Source: Erpobdella octoculata
Lineage: Eukaryota > Annelida > Clitellata > Hirudinida > Erpobdellidae
Length of the DNA stretch: 64,000 nt
Reading direction: 5' to 3'
NCBI GenBank assembly: GCA_963978895.1
Contig: OZ022242.1
Span: 24,097,663-24,161,662 of the forward strand
Below, piece after piece: positions 63,331-64,000 of the stretch (within the stretch, counting starts at the first letter, position 1; every line of letters begins with the position of its first letter). The translations under genes were made by a program, and so were the position numbers. Below the pieces are notes generated by a model that saw nothing but the letters and a program-made list of their open reading frames with translations, was not told where the DNA came from and made no database searches.

Positions 63331-64000
63331 CCATGAGGAGCGACCATATATTTAAAATTTCAGCTCCATTCGATGACGGAAAATTAGTTAAATTTCACTT
63401 TCAAGGTTTGCATACATTCAAGCAAGCAAGCAGGAATGGCGGTAAAGTTATAAAAAAGATTTAAAAATTAAAAACATGTTTTCAAGAAATGCTTTATAAA
63501 AGACCAATTTCACAGCAAAATCGTATCTTAAAAATATTGCCCCAACCCCCATCGTCCCCAACCAATAGTAAACAAAGGATGTTTGTATTTACTACACGTT
63601 GAACGTTTTCGTCATTATCATTTGTGTGGACATTTGCATTAGGACTGCGTGAGTGAAACAAAGTTCGTACCCGACCCGACCCGTGAAATTTATTTATTTA
63701 TTTGAACAACATAGAGCAAAACAAAAAGGGTATGCAAACGTTCGAAACAAATTGCAAAATAGAAAAAAATCAAAAAGTAAAAAATAAAAAAATAATAATA
63801 ATAACAGTAAATAACTATGTTACAGCCAATACATCGCAGATTATAACCAGAGGTGGCGATTCAGCAAAATTTTTTAAATTCAACTTAGAGATTTTTTAAA
63901 TTCAATCTAGAGAATTTTCAAACTCAAATGACCATGCCAATATACACTTGTATGTTGTATTTTCACGTAAAACATCATATCAATTTAAAAACAAGTAAAT
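63331..64000. other. AT-rich interval, inverted Helentron-type segment then no gene
   Basis: 63340-63450 is the inverse of the 61.5-kb Helentron-type segment (TTTCAGCTCCATTCGATGAC, CAAGGTTTGCATACATTCAA). From 63460 to the end I see only AT-rich DNA, a small GACCCGACCCG patch near 63670 and short frames without motifs. Confidence 0.45.

Overview
The window is AT-rich eukaryotic DNA from an invertebrate animal and is almost entirely transposable elements. This rests on short introns with GT-AG sites, tRNA-derived SINEs, Penelope-like elements, CR1-type and NeSL/R2-type LINEs, Helitron/Helentron elements, hAT elements and very long (TA)n, (ATT)n and hexanucleotide arrays. The clade cannot be fixed from the sequence. 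No bacterial operon, CRISPR array, rRNA gene or convincing functional tRNA gene was seen.

Layout. 1-2.7 kb: decayed NeSL/R2-type LINE pieces (minus) beside a (TATG)n array. 4.1-8.0 kb: Helentron end, shuffled Ty3/gypsy gag-protease and RT-RNase H pieces with a nested SINE, and a Helitron helicase fused to the gypsy RT. 8.0-10.5 kb: an hAT element inside the same Helitron, then its Rep domain. 10.5-13.7 kb: Helitron-associated AT-rich repeats with GC palindromes. 13.7-19.8 kb: the 3' half of a gypsy element (itself carrying an hAT that carries a LINE) fused in frame to a second Helitron Rep, preceded by a C48-type protease region. 19.9-22.4 kb: the same AT-rich repeats. 25.7-31.1 kb: an LTR retrotransposon with 421-bp LTRs and CTGAT target duplications but no RT. 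33.5-35.8 kb: a CR1-type LINE inside hexanucleotide arrays. 37.9-41.4 kb: a young LTR retrotransposon with GTGAC duplications, whose single long ORF encodes gag and protease, then an eIF4B-like segment where RT should be.

41.9-48.0 kb: a tandem pair of Penelope-like elements (RT plus GIY-YIG endonuclease, hammerhead-like motif upstream of the ORF) meeting a second Penelope family head to head at a (TA)n tract. 48.0-50.7 kb: a Helentron-like element containing a 1.8-kb hAT. 50.8-60.3 kb: three tandem ~3.2-kb units whose two junctions carry a 129-bp filler copied from the Penelope endonuclease region. 60.3-61.4 kb: a chain of short exons with phase-consistent GT-AG introns, the best candidate for a host gene. 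61.5-64 kb: Helentron-like repeats and an inverted pair of minisatellites.

The elements mostly do not cooperate; the window records layered insertion, template switching and decay. The youngest events appear to be the 37.9-kb LTR element, the SINE inside its 3' LTR, the Penelope tandem and the 3.2-kb triplication.
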